Assembly: GCF_022447245.1 (NCBI RefSeq)
Contig: NZ_JAKVBC010000010.1
Location: forward strand, 62,001 to 126,000
Direction of reading: 5' to 3'
Length of the DNA: 64,000 nt
DNA from: Kordia sp.
Lineage (GTDB): Bacteria; Bacteroidota; Bacteroidia; Flavobacteriales; Flavobacteriaceae
Part shown: piece by piece, positions 54,255-62,810 of the stretch
Position numbering within the stretch: position 1 is the first letter of the stretch
How the letters are laid out: every line of letters starts with the position of its first letter
Position numbers and translations under genes: made by a program
The notes under the pieces: generated by a model
The model's input: only the letters and a program-made list of their open reading frames with translations
Database searches by the model: none
Told to the model about the DNA's origin: nothing

Positions 54255-56831
54255 ATGAAGAAACTATTACTAATTTTCAGCATCCTCACGACAGCAATCA
54301 CAAGCGCTCAAAACGAACCATTCAACTGCGTTTATAATGCATATTTATTTCAATACAATGATGTATATGCTATTGATTTAGCTTCGGGAAGTTCATCTCT
54401 TGTTGCTGAAGACATAACACCTGGAAGTATCAACGCAGCAGCTTACAATCCTGCTGATGGATATATTTGGGGCTCGTTAAGTAGTCCAGCAAAAACCATT
54501 GTGCGTATTGGTGAAGATTTCCAAACAACTACTTTTTACGTAGACGAATTACCCTCTTCTAATAGATATGTTGGTGATATAAGTGCTTCTGGTGTGTATC
54601 ATCTAAAAGGAGGCGGAACAACATATTATAAAATTGACGTAGATCCTAGTTCAGCAACCTATACACAACATTTAAGCACAGAAAATTTATCAACAAATAT
54701 AAATATTCATGATTGGGCATTCAACGCGGTTGATAATATGTTATATACCGTTGAAAAAAATACTAACAAATTATACAGAATTGACCCTAATACAAATAAT
54801 GTTCAATCGCTTGGTACAGTGCCTATTTTATCAGGATTAAGTTATACTTATGGAGCTGTTTATTTTGACGCTTCTGGACGTTTTTATGTATCTGCCAATC
54901 AAACAGGAACGATTTACGTAATTCAAAGTGTACAAGATTTAACAGGTAGTAATGGTATGGTTTCCAATTTATTTGCTTTTGGACCTTCAAGTTCGAGTAA
55001 TGATGGAGCACGTTGTCCTACAGCGCCAGTTCCACAAGAAATTTGCGATAACGGCATTGATGACGATGGCGATGGTTTGATTGATTGTGAAGATCCTTCT
55101 TGTTCAGGTTATGGAGAATGTGACGTAATTGATCCTGAAACTTCTACAGGAAATGCAGGCGGATTGGAAAGTAATGGAAGGCTGTCAGATGCTATCAACA
55201 AACGTAATTATAATAGAGCTAAAACAAGTTATAAATTTGATAGAAGTACAGCAAAAAAAGTGAAAAAATCTGCTTCGTATGCAAAATCAAATACCAACGG
55301 TTTTCAACTACAAGATTTTATTCCAATAGATATGATTAATGAAGATTCTGTGATTGAATCTACACCAGCAGATTTAGTAAATATTACAAATGCTACAGAA
55401 ATTTATTCGGTAGATTATATCAAAGCAGATAACTCAGTAGCTTCCATCTTAGTTTTAAAAACAGAAAATGGTGTATACGAACACACAAAATATATTTGCG
55501 ATCGTTTGTTAGGCGCAGAACTGATTTCGGTTTCAACCATATACATTAACGGTCAACAGTTTATAAAATCACTCATTAAAAATACAGATAATACTGTAGA
55601 GTTTGTGTTAAGCCTTTCAGCGAAAGTTATAAATAATGAAGTAAATTTTGCCATCGAAAGCCACTGGAACTTGGATAAATACGAAAGCGACGTTACATTT
55701 TACAACTTTCAAATCTGGTCAAACTCTTTAGATGATTTATACATATTAGGGCAAGAAGTATTGAACTTATTGGACGTTCAAAAGCCAATTTCAGACTATA
55801 ATAATTCAACACCGCCAACCGTATTTGTACGCAAAGGAAAGTATGAAAATGGAGCGCTCGATCTACAAATCATCAATACAAACGCTACAGACAATGTTGC
55901 TTTTGATGCTGGTTACAGAACTACGGAAACGAATGAGTTTGACAATATGAGTTCATCGCTAGACTTGAATGGAAATTATATTTCCAACTTACAAGTACCA
56001 ACAGGAAACCTATTTGATATAGGATTTAGAATTGGTGATGGCATTGCGACTCCAGACGATTTATTTATGTCGGATGGTCCTTGGGGAATTGACGATTCGC
56101 AAGAAAGTACCACCGTATTAAATTATGAAATTTCACCAAACGATTTCGAATTTGAATCAGATGTATTTCCGATTGAACGTAATGTATCATTACATGCAAC
56201 TACAAGCACATACTTTGCTGCGTATAGAGCATTGACTCCAAGATTCAATGCAGTAGATTTGACAGATTACAACACGTTCAACTTTACAGCTAGTGGAACA
56301 GGGAAGCTTGAAATTGCCTTTGTAAAAGCAAGTGTTAGCAATTGGGAAACACAACCTAAAAAACTTATTACGCTTACAAATACGGACCAAGAATATAATA
56401 TTCCGATCTCAAGTTTATCATCTGCAACCATTGATAATATCGTATTAGATGATGTAAAAACCATCGTATTTACAATAGCATCCGAAAATGGACAAATGAT
56501 AACACGAACCATTGATTTATCACATCTGTATTTCTCTAGTGAAAGTACATTAAGTGTGGTAGATATTGAAAATGAAAACAATGCGATTTTAGCAATTCCA
56601 AATCCAATGACATCGAAAACAACAATACGCTTTACATCCAAACAATCCGAGGACGTGCAATTATATATTTATGACCAAGTAGGTAAGGTAGTTTATACAA
56701 TGAAGGTTAGCACAAAAATTGGTCAAAACGAAATCCCCCTAAACCGAAATAATTGGCGTTCCGGATTGTATTTCTGTAAAATAGAAGGAAAAACACAAAC
56801 ATATAAAAGAATAAAACTCATACTTAAATAA
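54255..56831 (+). CDS. secreted T9SS protein with DUF6923-like propeller, paralogue 1
   Basis: 858 residues with signal peptide (LLLIFSILTTAITSAQ). Residues about 20-255 form a beta-propeller-like DUF6923 domain (VYAIDLASGSSSLVAEDITP, NNVQSLGTVPILSGLSYTYG). An acidic calcium-type module EICDNGIDDDGDGLIDCEDP follows. From GGLESNGRLSDAINKRNYNR onward the sequence is paralogous to the 57161 gene, ending in a T9SS type A sorting signal (NPMTSKTTIRFTSKQSEDVQ, SGLYFCKIEGK). It is probably anchored on the cell surface. Promoter, C-terminal half and 3' hairpin are all shared with the next gene. Confidence 0.85.
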   Translation: MKKLLLIFSILTTAITSAQNEPFNCVYNAYLFQYNDVYAIDLASGSSSLVAEDITPGSINAAAYNPADGYIWGSLSSPAKTIVRIGEDFQTTTFYVDELPSSNRYVGDISASGVYHLKGGGTTYYKIDVDPSSATYTQHLSTENLSTNINIHDWAFNAVDNMLYTVEKNTNKLYRIDPNTNNVQSLGTVPILSGLSYTYGAVYFDASGRFYVSANQTGTIYVIQSVQDLTGSNGMVSNLFAFGPSSSSNDGARCPTAPVPQEICDNGIDDDGDGLIDCEDPSCSGYGECDVIDPETSTGNAGGLESNGRLSDAINKRNYNRAKTSYKFDRSTAKKVKKSASYAKSNTNGFQLQDFIPIDMINEDSVIESTPADLVNITNATEIYSVDYIKADNSVASILVLKTENGVYEHTKYICDRLLGAELISVSTIYINGQQFIKSLIKNTDNTVEFVLSLSAKVINNEVNFAIESHWNLDKYESDVTFYNFQIWSNSLDDLYILGQEVLNLLDVQKPISDYNNSTPPTVFVRKGKYENGALDLQIINTNATDNVAFDAGYRTTETNEFDNMSSSLDLNGNYISNLQVPTGNLFDIGFRIGDGIATPDDLFMSDGPWGIDDSQESTTVLNYEISPNDFEFESDVFPIERNVSLHATTSTYFAAYRALTPRFNAVDLTDYNTFNFTASGTGKLEIAFVKASVSNWETQPKKLITLTNTDQEYNIPISSLSSATIDNIVLDDVKTIVFTIASENGQMITRTIDLSHLYFSSESTLSVVDIENENNAILAIPNPMTSKTTIRFTSKQSEDVQLYIYDQVGKVVYTMKVSTKIGQNEIPLNRNNWRSGLYFCKIEGKTQTYKRIKLILK

Positions 56832-56865
56832 CATAATTTCATGGTGATTAAATTTGGTTAATGAT

Positions 56866-56901
56866 GAAAGGGCAGAAGGAGCAATTCTTTTGCCCTTTTT
56901 C
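56866..56901 (+). terminator. intrinsic terminator of paralogue 1
   Basis: AAAGGGCA paired with TGCCCTTTTT around GAAGGAGCAATTCTTT. The whole 3' region from CATGGTGATTAAAT is repeated behind paralogue 2 (59629) and again, degenerate, at 60084. Confidence 0.8.
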
Positions 56902-56975
56902 TATGTTTTAAATAGCTTAAACCCTTTTGTTTATTGACCTTATAAGGCATTTGAAAAATGGTTAGTCTGAAGAAA

Positions 56976-57048
56976 ATTGCATTTCGTCTACACTTAAAAT
57001 GATTGTGCCGTGAATCAGGTTTTTCGCAGTTTTCAGTCCCTAGCTTTG
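56976..57048 (+). promoter_or_regulatory. shared-motif promoter of the second tandem T9SS gene
   Basis: ATTGCATTTCGTCTACACTT begins at 56976; the -7 box TAGCTTTG (57041-57048) starts 44 bases after the ACTTA end at 56996. The -33 place holds GAATCAGG. The region from GAAAATTGCATTTCG to the -7 box is about 75 percent identical to the paralogue 1 promoter. The leader to the ATG at 57161 is about 110 bases. Confidence 0.72.
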
Positions 57049-57160
57049 TAATACAAATAAAAAGATATCATGAAATGAGCCACCAAAATCTCTAGATAAT
57101 AATCAACATGATTATGGGCGAATTCCATCAAACAGAATTCATAAACTAAAACATGGACAG

Positions 57161-59614
57161 ATGAAAAAACTATTATTACTTTTTAGCATACTTGCTATTG
57201 CAACAACAACCGCACAGAACTATCAATATCTAGGCGCTTTTACCTCAAACGGAACACCTTTATATTTAGAAAATCCTGGAGATAATGTATCTGTGGAAAC
57301 CTTAGAAATGATTAGTAATTCCATTCCAGAAAGTTATCCTGTTCCTGACTACAATCCACATTATATTTCTTCTGGATATGACACTGATTTAAGTATCAAT
57401 GAAACAGCAGAAGTTTGGGTAACATTTGTCAGTGAAGGTGCTGGTTATAGAAATGTACTAGGATTTTATACCTACGATTTAAATAATCCATCGCCTACAG
57501 CACCTGCTAATGAAGATATTACCATTATTTTTCCAAATGCATCCGCTTTAGGAAGTGGCGGCGGATTGCAAGTTGGCGATAAAGTAAAAATCGGAACCTT
57601 TGAAGCGGGTACAGGAATCGGTTGGGTTTTACTAGCAAATGCATGGAGTTCTAGTGCAAGCACTGTTGGTAACGGTTTATGGAAACTTTATTCAAACCCT
57701 GATTATAATCCTGAAGCTGATCCAAATTTACGTTACCATAATGTATTATTAAACGATCCAGACAATGAGCGTGTTATTCTTGGTTTTGAAGATATTCGTC
57801 GTGATTACAGCTCATGTGATAATGACTTTAATGATGCTGTATTTTACGTAACTGCAAATCCTTACACAGCACTAAAAACGACCAACTATGCCGATGTAGA
57901 AAGTGCTTCAAACGTAACCTCAGCGTATGATGGCGGATTGGAAAGTAATGGAAATTTAGCAGGTTTAATTGCACAACGTAACCTAAAAAGAACGCAAACA
58001 GGTGATGAAAACAATCAAAAACGATTTCAAGCTTCTTTTAATAAGCAAAGCTATACATCAGAAAATCCAGAAGATGGAACAAGTTTAGATTCATATTTAC
58101 CAGATACAGGTATGTTTGGAACCGAAACAGCACACATATCAAGTCCAACTGATTTATTAGGAATCACTAATGCGACAGAAGTATTTGCTTTAGACATGTA
58201 TCAAGAAAATACACGTGTTTCTGCAGTATTGGCAACCGCCACTGAAGGTGCTATTTACGATCACTCCAAAGTTATTTGTGACCGATTAAATAATTCATCT
58301 CTGGAAGACGTAAGAACTGTAATTGTACGGGGACATCAACTCATTAGTGCCAAAATAAAAAGACCTACAGGCGAAACAGAATATACCCTAAGCTTTTCTG
58401 TGAAATTGGGCGATGCAGCAAACGAATTGTTTAGTTTTTGGAATATTGAGCAATATCCAGAGGGCGATTATTATAATTTTCAGATTTGGGGCGGATCATT
58501 TTCACAAGTTTTTACTATCGGAAACCATATTATTGATACGCTAACGCTAGAAAAGCCTCTGAACAGTCAAATGGTAGACGATGTAATTCCACCTGTATTT
58601 GTTAAATCGGGATATTATGCAAATGGAAATGTGCATTTAAATATCGTCAATAAAGTAAACACAACATCTGTATTATTTGATGCAAGCGTGGCTCCTACGG
58701 AAGTAGCTGAACGCACTACAATAACACAAAACATTGCCTTAACTGGCGAATGGAATGATACTGTAACTATTGCGACAGGACAATTATTTGATGTTGGGTT
58801 TTCAATAAGTACAGACGTTTCGGCACAACAAGATGCTCTGTATTTGGCAGATGGCCCTTGGGGAATTGATTACCAAGAAGACAATGTAATTGTGACTAGT
58901 TTTCATGTAGAAAATACTACTGTGGAAGACTTTGAAAACACCTATGAAATTGAAAGGCAACCTATTGTTTCTGGTCAAGTACAAGGAACTATCAATTTGT
59001 TCCGTCATGTGTTACCTGGTGATCAAACCTTGGATGTAAGCATGTATGATGCATTTCAATTCAGCATTACCAATACGCAACCTGTTGAAATCAATTTATT
59101 GCAAGAAGATTTAAACGATTGGAACAACCGTTATCGAATAATAATTTCTCAAAATAGTACCGAAACCTTATATCGAATTCCATTCAATGAATTTGAAGAT
59201 GGTGATGGAAATGCAGCAGATATTACCAATGTAAAAACCATCATATTCTCAACACAGGGCGATTATCAAAGTTATATTCCATTCAACCTGCAAGTTCATA
59301 GTGCACGCTTTGGCATGGAAAACACACTTGATATTGAAGAATTTGAAATAGAGGTAGCTAACAACAAAATTATGGCTGTGCCAAACCCAATGACAACTCA
59401 AACGCAACTACAATTTGCAGCCAAACAATCCGAGGACGTACAATTGCTGATGTATGACCAAGTAGGAAAGGTAGTTTATTCATCAAAGGTTAGAATCCAA
59501 CCTGGTCAGAACAAGGTTTCCCTAAGCCGAAATAATCTACGTCCCGGATTGTATTTCTGTAATATTGAAAGCAAGACGCACAGCTACAAAACATTAAAAC
59601 TCATTATAAATTAA
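57161..59614 (+). CDS. secreted T9SS protein with DUF4114 domain, paralogue 2
   Basis: 817 residues with signal peptide (LLLLFSILAIATTTAQ). The N-terminal part ends in a DUF4114 domain (VTFVSEGAGYRNVLGFYTYD, FGFEDIRRDYSSCDNDFNDA type). The middle and C-terminal regions parallel the previous gene (GGLESNGNLAGLIAQRNLKR versus GGLESNGRLSDAINKRNYNR; YYNFQIWGGSF versus FYNFQIWSNS; LADGPWGIDYQED versus MSDGPWGIDDSQE). It closes with NPMTTQTQLQFAAKQSEDVQ and PGLYFCNIESK, a T9SS type A sorting signal. The tandem pair differs mainly in the N-terminal domain, as if a different head was placed on a common body. Confidence 0.88.
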   Translation: MKKLLLLFSILAIATTTAQNYQYLGAFTSNGTPLYLENPGDNVSVETLEMISNSIPESYPVPDYNPHYISSGYDTDLSINETAEVWVTFVSEGAGYRNVLGFYTYDLNNPSPTAPANEDITIIFPNASALGSGGGLQVGDKVKIGTFEAGTGIGWVLLANAWSSSASTVGNGLWKLYSNPDYNPEADPNLRYHNVLLNDPDNERVILGFEDIRRDYSSCDNDFNDAVFYVTANPYTALKTTNYADVESASNVTSAYDGGLESNGNLAGLIAQRNLKRTQTGDENNQKRFQASFNKQSYTSENPEDGTSLDSYLPDTGMFGTETAHISSPTDLLGITNATEVFALDMYQENTRVSAVLATATEGAIYDHSKVICDRLNNSSLEDVRTVIVRGHQLISAKIKRPTGETEYTLSFSVKLGDAANELFSFWNIEQYPEGDYYNFQIWGGSFSQVFTIGNHIIDTLTLEKPLNSQMVDDVIPPVFVKSGYYANGNVHLNIVNKVNTTSVLFDASVAPTEVAERTTITQNIALTGEWNDTVTIATGQLFDVGFSISTDVSAQQDALYLADGPWGIDYQEDNVIVTSFHVENTTVEDFENTYEIERQPIVSGQVQGTINLFRHVLPGDQTLDVSMYDAFQFSITNTQPVEINLLQEDLNDWNNRYRIIISQNSTETLYRIPFNEFEDGDGNAADITNVKTIIFSTQGDYQSYIPFNLQVHSARFGMENTLDIEEFEIEVANNKIMAVPNPMTTQTQLQFAAKQSEDVQLLMYDQVGKVVYSSKVRIQPGQNKVSLSRNNLRPGLYFCNIESKTHSYKTLKLIIN

Positions 59615-59653
59615 AAATAGTTTTTTTTCATGGTGATAATTTTTATTGGTTAA

Positions 59654-59950
59654 TTAGTAAAAGGCAAAAGGAGTGATTCTTTTGCCTTTTTTGGCATTAA
59701 AATTATGCTGCAGTCGGACAGGGCAATAGCCAAGAGATTCACAATCTGCTGCTAATGTATTATCGTTACAACCTGGAAGTCGCATGGTATTGCATGTTTT
59801 TGAATCAGCAGGATGTGGAATTGTAGTAATTGTTGTGTCTGATTGTCCACATTCAACAACTTAGCAAGAAACAATAGCTCCTCTTTTACTTGCTTGTAAA
59901 TTAGAAATAGAGATTTTACTCAAGTTCAAGTTTTTTAAATTCTTTTTTTT
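59654..59950 (-). pseudogene. decayed second lanthipeptide-like precursor
   Basis: The minus frame from 59950 reads KKKNLKNLNLSKISISNLQA, the classic GG-type leader of Bacteroidetes lanthipeptide precursors, then SKRGAIVSC, an in-frame TAA (59861-59863) and VVECGQSDTTITTIPHPADS with CNTMRLPGCNDNTLAADCES and LGYCPVRL, rich in Cys, Ser and Thr as expected for a core. No ATG, GTG or TTG precedes the leader in frame: the codon just upstream is ACT where ATG is expected. Both the lost start and the stop indicate a dead gene. The final part runs into the terminator of paralogue 2. Confidence 0.7.
59659..59692 (+). terminator. intrinsic terminator of paralogue 2
   Basis: AAAAGGCAAAAG (59659-59670) pairs with CTTTTGCCTTTT (59679-59690) around an 8-base loop, followed by T. 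It is inside the 3' region repeated after paralogue 1. Confidence 0.85.
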
Positions 59951-60083
59951 AGTATGAGTGATTTCAAAATTAATATTGGAACTAAAATAGAATCAATGGT
60001 AAAAAAATAATAACAAACCAAACTTCAATTTTCTGAATTTCAGCATATTAAAAACCCCTAATCATAAAAGACTAGTTTTTTAT

Positions 60084-60140
60084 TCATGATAAAAATTTTA
60101 CTGGCTAATTAGGAAAGCACAAAAGGAGTGATTGTTTTAA
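60084..60140 (+). repeat. third, degenerate copy of the T9SS-gene 3' region
   Basis: CATGATAAAAATTTTACTGG followed by CTAATTAGGAAAGCACAAAA and GGAGTGATTGTTTT matches the 3' region behind paralogue 2 (CATGGTGATAATTTTTATTG, TAATTAGTAAAAGGCAAAAG, GAGTGATTCTTTT), but the hairpin arm has decayed. No gene precedes it now except the precursor relic, so a third gene copy may have been lost. The rest of 59951-60200 shows no gene. Confidence 0.55.
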
Positions 60141-60200
60141 AGTAAAAAGCAAATACAATATGGGCCTAAATAGAATATTTATAAAGCCAAAAAATATATT

Positions 60201-62276
60201 CTAGTAATCTTTCCCAAACCTAGATTTTCCATCAAACCACCACTTCAATCGAATCCCAATCTCCGTAAAGGTAAATCCTGCAGCCGTAGCAGATGCAATA
60301 TTACTACGTGTGCCAAATACATTGGCCAAACAACGATCGGAGAATTTATAACCTAGTTTTCCCTGAAAACGATAGGTGCTTTGCGAATCTTGATCTTCAA
60401 TGTATTGTAATCCTGTCGCAGCAGTAAGTTCGTAAAACCATTCGTCAGCTTTGGTGATATTTTCATCTTTGATCAAGTTTACAAAGACTTCTCCTGCATT
60501 GAATCGTTCTGGACTGAAATAAATGGTTGGCACTTGATTTTCAAAAGTGATATACTGATAGTTCAATCCGATTTTCAAAGATGGCTTGCTCAGAATGTTG
60601 TAGTACAGCGAAGTAAATAACAAATGTCTGGAATTATCATCGTTTTGCGACGTATAATAGTATTGTGTAAACCAACCAAGATTGAAATTAGAACTCACAT
60701 TATAATTTGCATACAAATGATTTTGTACAATCTCTCGATCTAATAAATCCGCATTAAAACTCTGTAATTCTCGTTTGTAACCAATATCTAAGGTTTGGAG
60801 TTTAAACGGCTTTATATTCAAAGAAAAATCAGCTAATAATTGAGTGTAATCGGTTGTTTCTGCTGTTGCTGAAGTGATTCCTAAAGTTCCTTTTAAAACA
60901 GTGTTTGGAGCCAACTGATACGCCAAACCAGCCGAAACTGCATGCGATGTTGCTTTGTTGTTTGTCACGGAATTATCTGTTGTTCTAAAGGTGTAATTTC
61001 CGAGCAATTTCAAACGTGTTGAAAGCGGATATTCTACTGTATTATCTACTGAAAATGCTTTATTATCGCCATTATCAAATGTATACGAGGCTTTTCCATC
61101 ATAAAAAGCAGAAAACTTCGTATCTAGCTCTTTCAAAAAGTTTGTTGCATCTTTCTGGTTGTTGTAAAATGTTAGCGTTTTTTCTGCAGCGGCATATGCT
61201 TCATCATAATGACCTAAAGCTTTTAAGACATTGGCTTTTCCTAAATTTCCATCAAATGACATGGATTCGTTCACTAAAATCTGATCGTAATCTGCCAAAC
61301 TCTGCCTAAAGTTACTTTTATACACATTCAAGGTTGCACGCAATGCCAAAATCCAGTTTTCATTTGGTTCTACTTCCATCATTTGATCAATTAACGTTTG
61401 AGCTTTTGCATACTTTTTATTCCAAATTAAAGCCTGAATATAACGTTCGGTAGTTTGTTGAGTTACTATCGGACTTATTGTTTCATCCAAACGATCATAA
61501 GCAGTTTGACTCGTTTTTAATGCTTGCTTTTCCTTTCCTTTTAAATGATTTACTAGCGCCAAACCATTTGATGCAGAAATCGTGTCTTCATAGTTGCTTG
61601 GATTGTTAAATAAGGTTGTATAAGTAGTTTCCGCTTTGTCAAATGCTTCCATAATCAAATACAAATTCGCCAAATTTAAAAGTGCATCTTTATCATTCGT
61701 AAAAAGCGACAAACATTCTTGTAATAAAGTTTCCGCTTCAAGATATTGTTGTAATTGCTGTTTTTGATAGGCATGACCTAAATAGATATACTTTTTAGAA
61801 GTCATTGCATTCTGATTCCCTGGAGAAACTTCCAAAGCTCTATTCACATATATTAAAGCATTATTATATTCTTTTAAGTTCGATAGCGTATTGGCAAAAC
61901 CTAATAACGCTGGAAAACTGTTCGTATCTTCCTCTACTAACTGTTGATAGTAAGCTTTCGCGAGATTGAACTCTTTATTCCATAATAAAGATTCGCCATA
62001 ATTTAACTTCACTTCAAAGTCGTTTGGATAATCGTTTAATAAATTGGTGAAGATCGTTTTTGCATTCGTTGAATCACCATTTAATCCAACTGAACGACCA
62101 TAGCACAAACGTGCCGTTTTATTAGTAGGATAGTCTTGTAAGATATCTTTAAAGAATAATTCGGCTTCTTGATACTTTCCATTTTCTAAATAGGAAAAGC
62201 CTTCTTTCATGTTTTGGGCAACACTAAAAAAGCACGTTAATAAAAGTGAAAAAAGTAGGATATATCGTGTATTCAT
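60201..62276 (-). CDS. TPR repeat protein with YaiO-type outer-membrane beta-barrel
   Basis: 691 residues from ATG 62276 (MNTRYILLFSLLLTCFFSVAQ, signal peptide). Residues about 25-400 are a run of TPR helices (SYLENGKYQEAELFFKDILQ, FNLAKAYYQQLVEEDTNSFP, DEAYAAAEKTLTFYN). Residues about 410-691 are amphipathic strands of a YaiO-like outer-membrane barrel (LLGNYTFRTTDNSVTN, YQLAPNTVLKGTLGITSATA, KLGYKFSDRCLANVFGTRSN) ending in IGIRLKWWFDGKSRFGKDY. Architecture recalls PgaA/BcsC exporters of exopolysaccharide. It faces away from the STAS and flippase genes; the longer upstream ATG choices overlap their promoter. Confidence 0.85.
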   Translation of the reverse strand: MNTRYILLFSLLLTCFFSVAQNMKEGFSYLENGKYQEAELFFKDILQDYPTNKTARLCYGRSVGLNGDSTNAKTIFTNLLNDYPNDFEVKLNYGESLLWNKEFNLAKAYYQQLVEEDTNSFPALLGFANTLSNLKEYNNALIYVNRALEVSPGNQNAMTSKKYIYLGHAYQKQQLQQYLEAETLLQECLSLFTNDKDALLNLANLYLIMEAFDKAETTYTTLFNNPSNYEDTISASNGLALVNHLKGKEKQALKTSQTAYDRLDETISPIVTQQTTERYIQALIWNKKYAKAQTLIDQMMEVEPNENWILALRATLNVYKSNFRQSLADYDQILVNESMSFDGNLGKANVLKALGHYDEAYAAAEKTLTFYNNQKDATNFLKELDTKFSAFYDGKASYTFDNGDNKAFSVDNTVEYPLSTRLKLLGNYTFRTTDNSVTNNKATSHAVSAGLAYQLAPNTVLKGTLGITSATAETTDYTQLLADFSLNIKPFKLQTLDIGYKRELQSFNADLLDREIVQNHLYANYNVSSNFNLGWFTQYYYTSQNDDNSRHLLFTSLYYNILSKPSLKIGLNYQYITFENQVPTIYFSPERFNAGEVFVNLIKDENITKADEWFYELTAATGLQYIEDQDSQSTYRFQGKLGYKFSDRCLANVFGTRSNIASATAAGFTFTEIGIRLKWWFDGKSRFGKDY

Positions 62277-62360
62277 ATAGTTGATTTTTGACAGTTGTAA
62301 GTTAAGCATAAGCTTCCAAACATTCATCGCAAGAAAATTGAATCTCACCGACGATGAGCC

Positions 62361-62368
62361 TATTTTTG
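62361..62368 (+). promoter_or_regulatory. -7 box of the STAS gene promoter
   Basis: TATTTTTG fits the TAnnTTTG consensus and lies 51 bases before the ATG at 62419. The shared TTTCGTCT motif is not found at the corresponding upstream distance. Confidence 0.45.
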
Positions 62369-62418
62369 TGTCATATGGAGGATATTTGTATCAATATTTA
62401 TAAAAAAAAATCAAAAAA

Positions 62419-62697
62419 ATGGCTTTACAAATCACACAACAAAATGGAACTTTTTTATTAAAAGGAAAATTAAACACAACCACATCTAGATCTTTCATTA
62501 TTCACTTCGAATACATCATGGAACAACAGCAAAATGTAGTCGTAAATATTGATGGAATCACAGAGATTGATTATGATGGTTTAGAAGGAATTAAAACATT
62601 AACTGCAATCGCATTAAGAGATCACAAAATGTTTTCTGTAATTGGAAATGGTTGCAAAGATATTTATCAAGATTTTAATTGTTCTCAGGTAGCTTAA
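62419..62697 (+). CDS. STAS-like small protein
   Basis: 92 residues: ITQQNGTFLLKGKLNTTTSR opening strand pair, QQNVVVNIDGITEIDYDGLE central strand and helix start, then ALRDHKMFSVIGNGCKDIYQ. This matches the STAS fold of anti-sigma-factor antagonists, but the phosphorylation Ser/Thr expected in D-S-S-G is replaced by DYDGLEG. It may thus be a constitutive or purely structural binder. The gene lies in front of a flippase gene on the same strand. Confidence 0.75.
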   Translation: MALQITQQNGTFLLKGKLNTTTSRSFIIHFEYIMEQQQNVVVNIDGITEIDYDGLEGIKTLTAIALRDHKMFSVIGNGCKDIYQDFNCSQVA

Positions 62698-62810
62698 TGC
62701 ATCATGATTACAATTCTATTGGTTCGTTTCCTTTACTCTAAAATCAAGAAAATGAACATAGAATACAAACTTGACTTCTAATTCACGATGTGAAATTAAA
62801 AACAAACAAA

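Noticed and set aside
62302-62368. shared motif upstream of the STAS gene
   Set aside because: A good -7 box exists, but the bases at the expected distance do not match TTTCGTCT.
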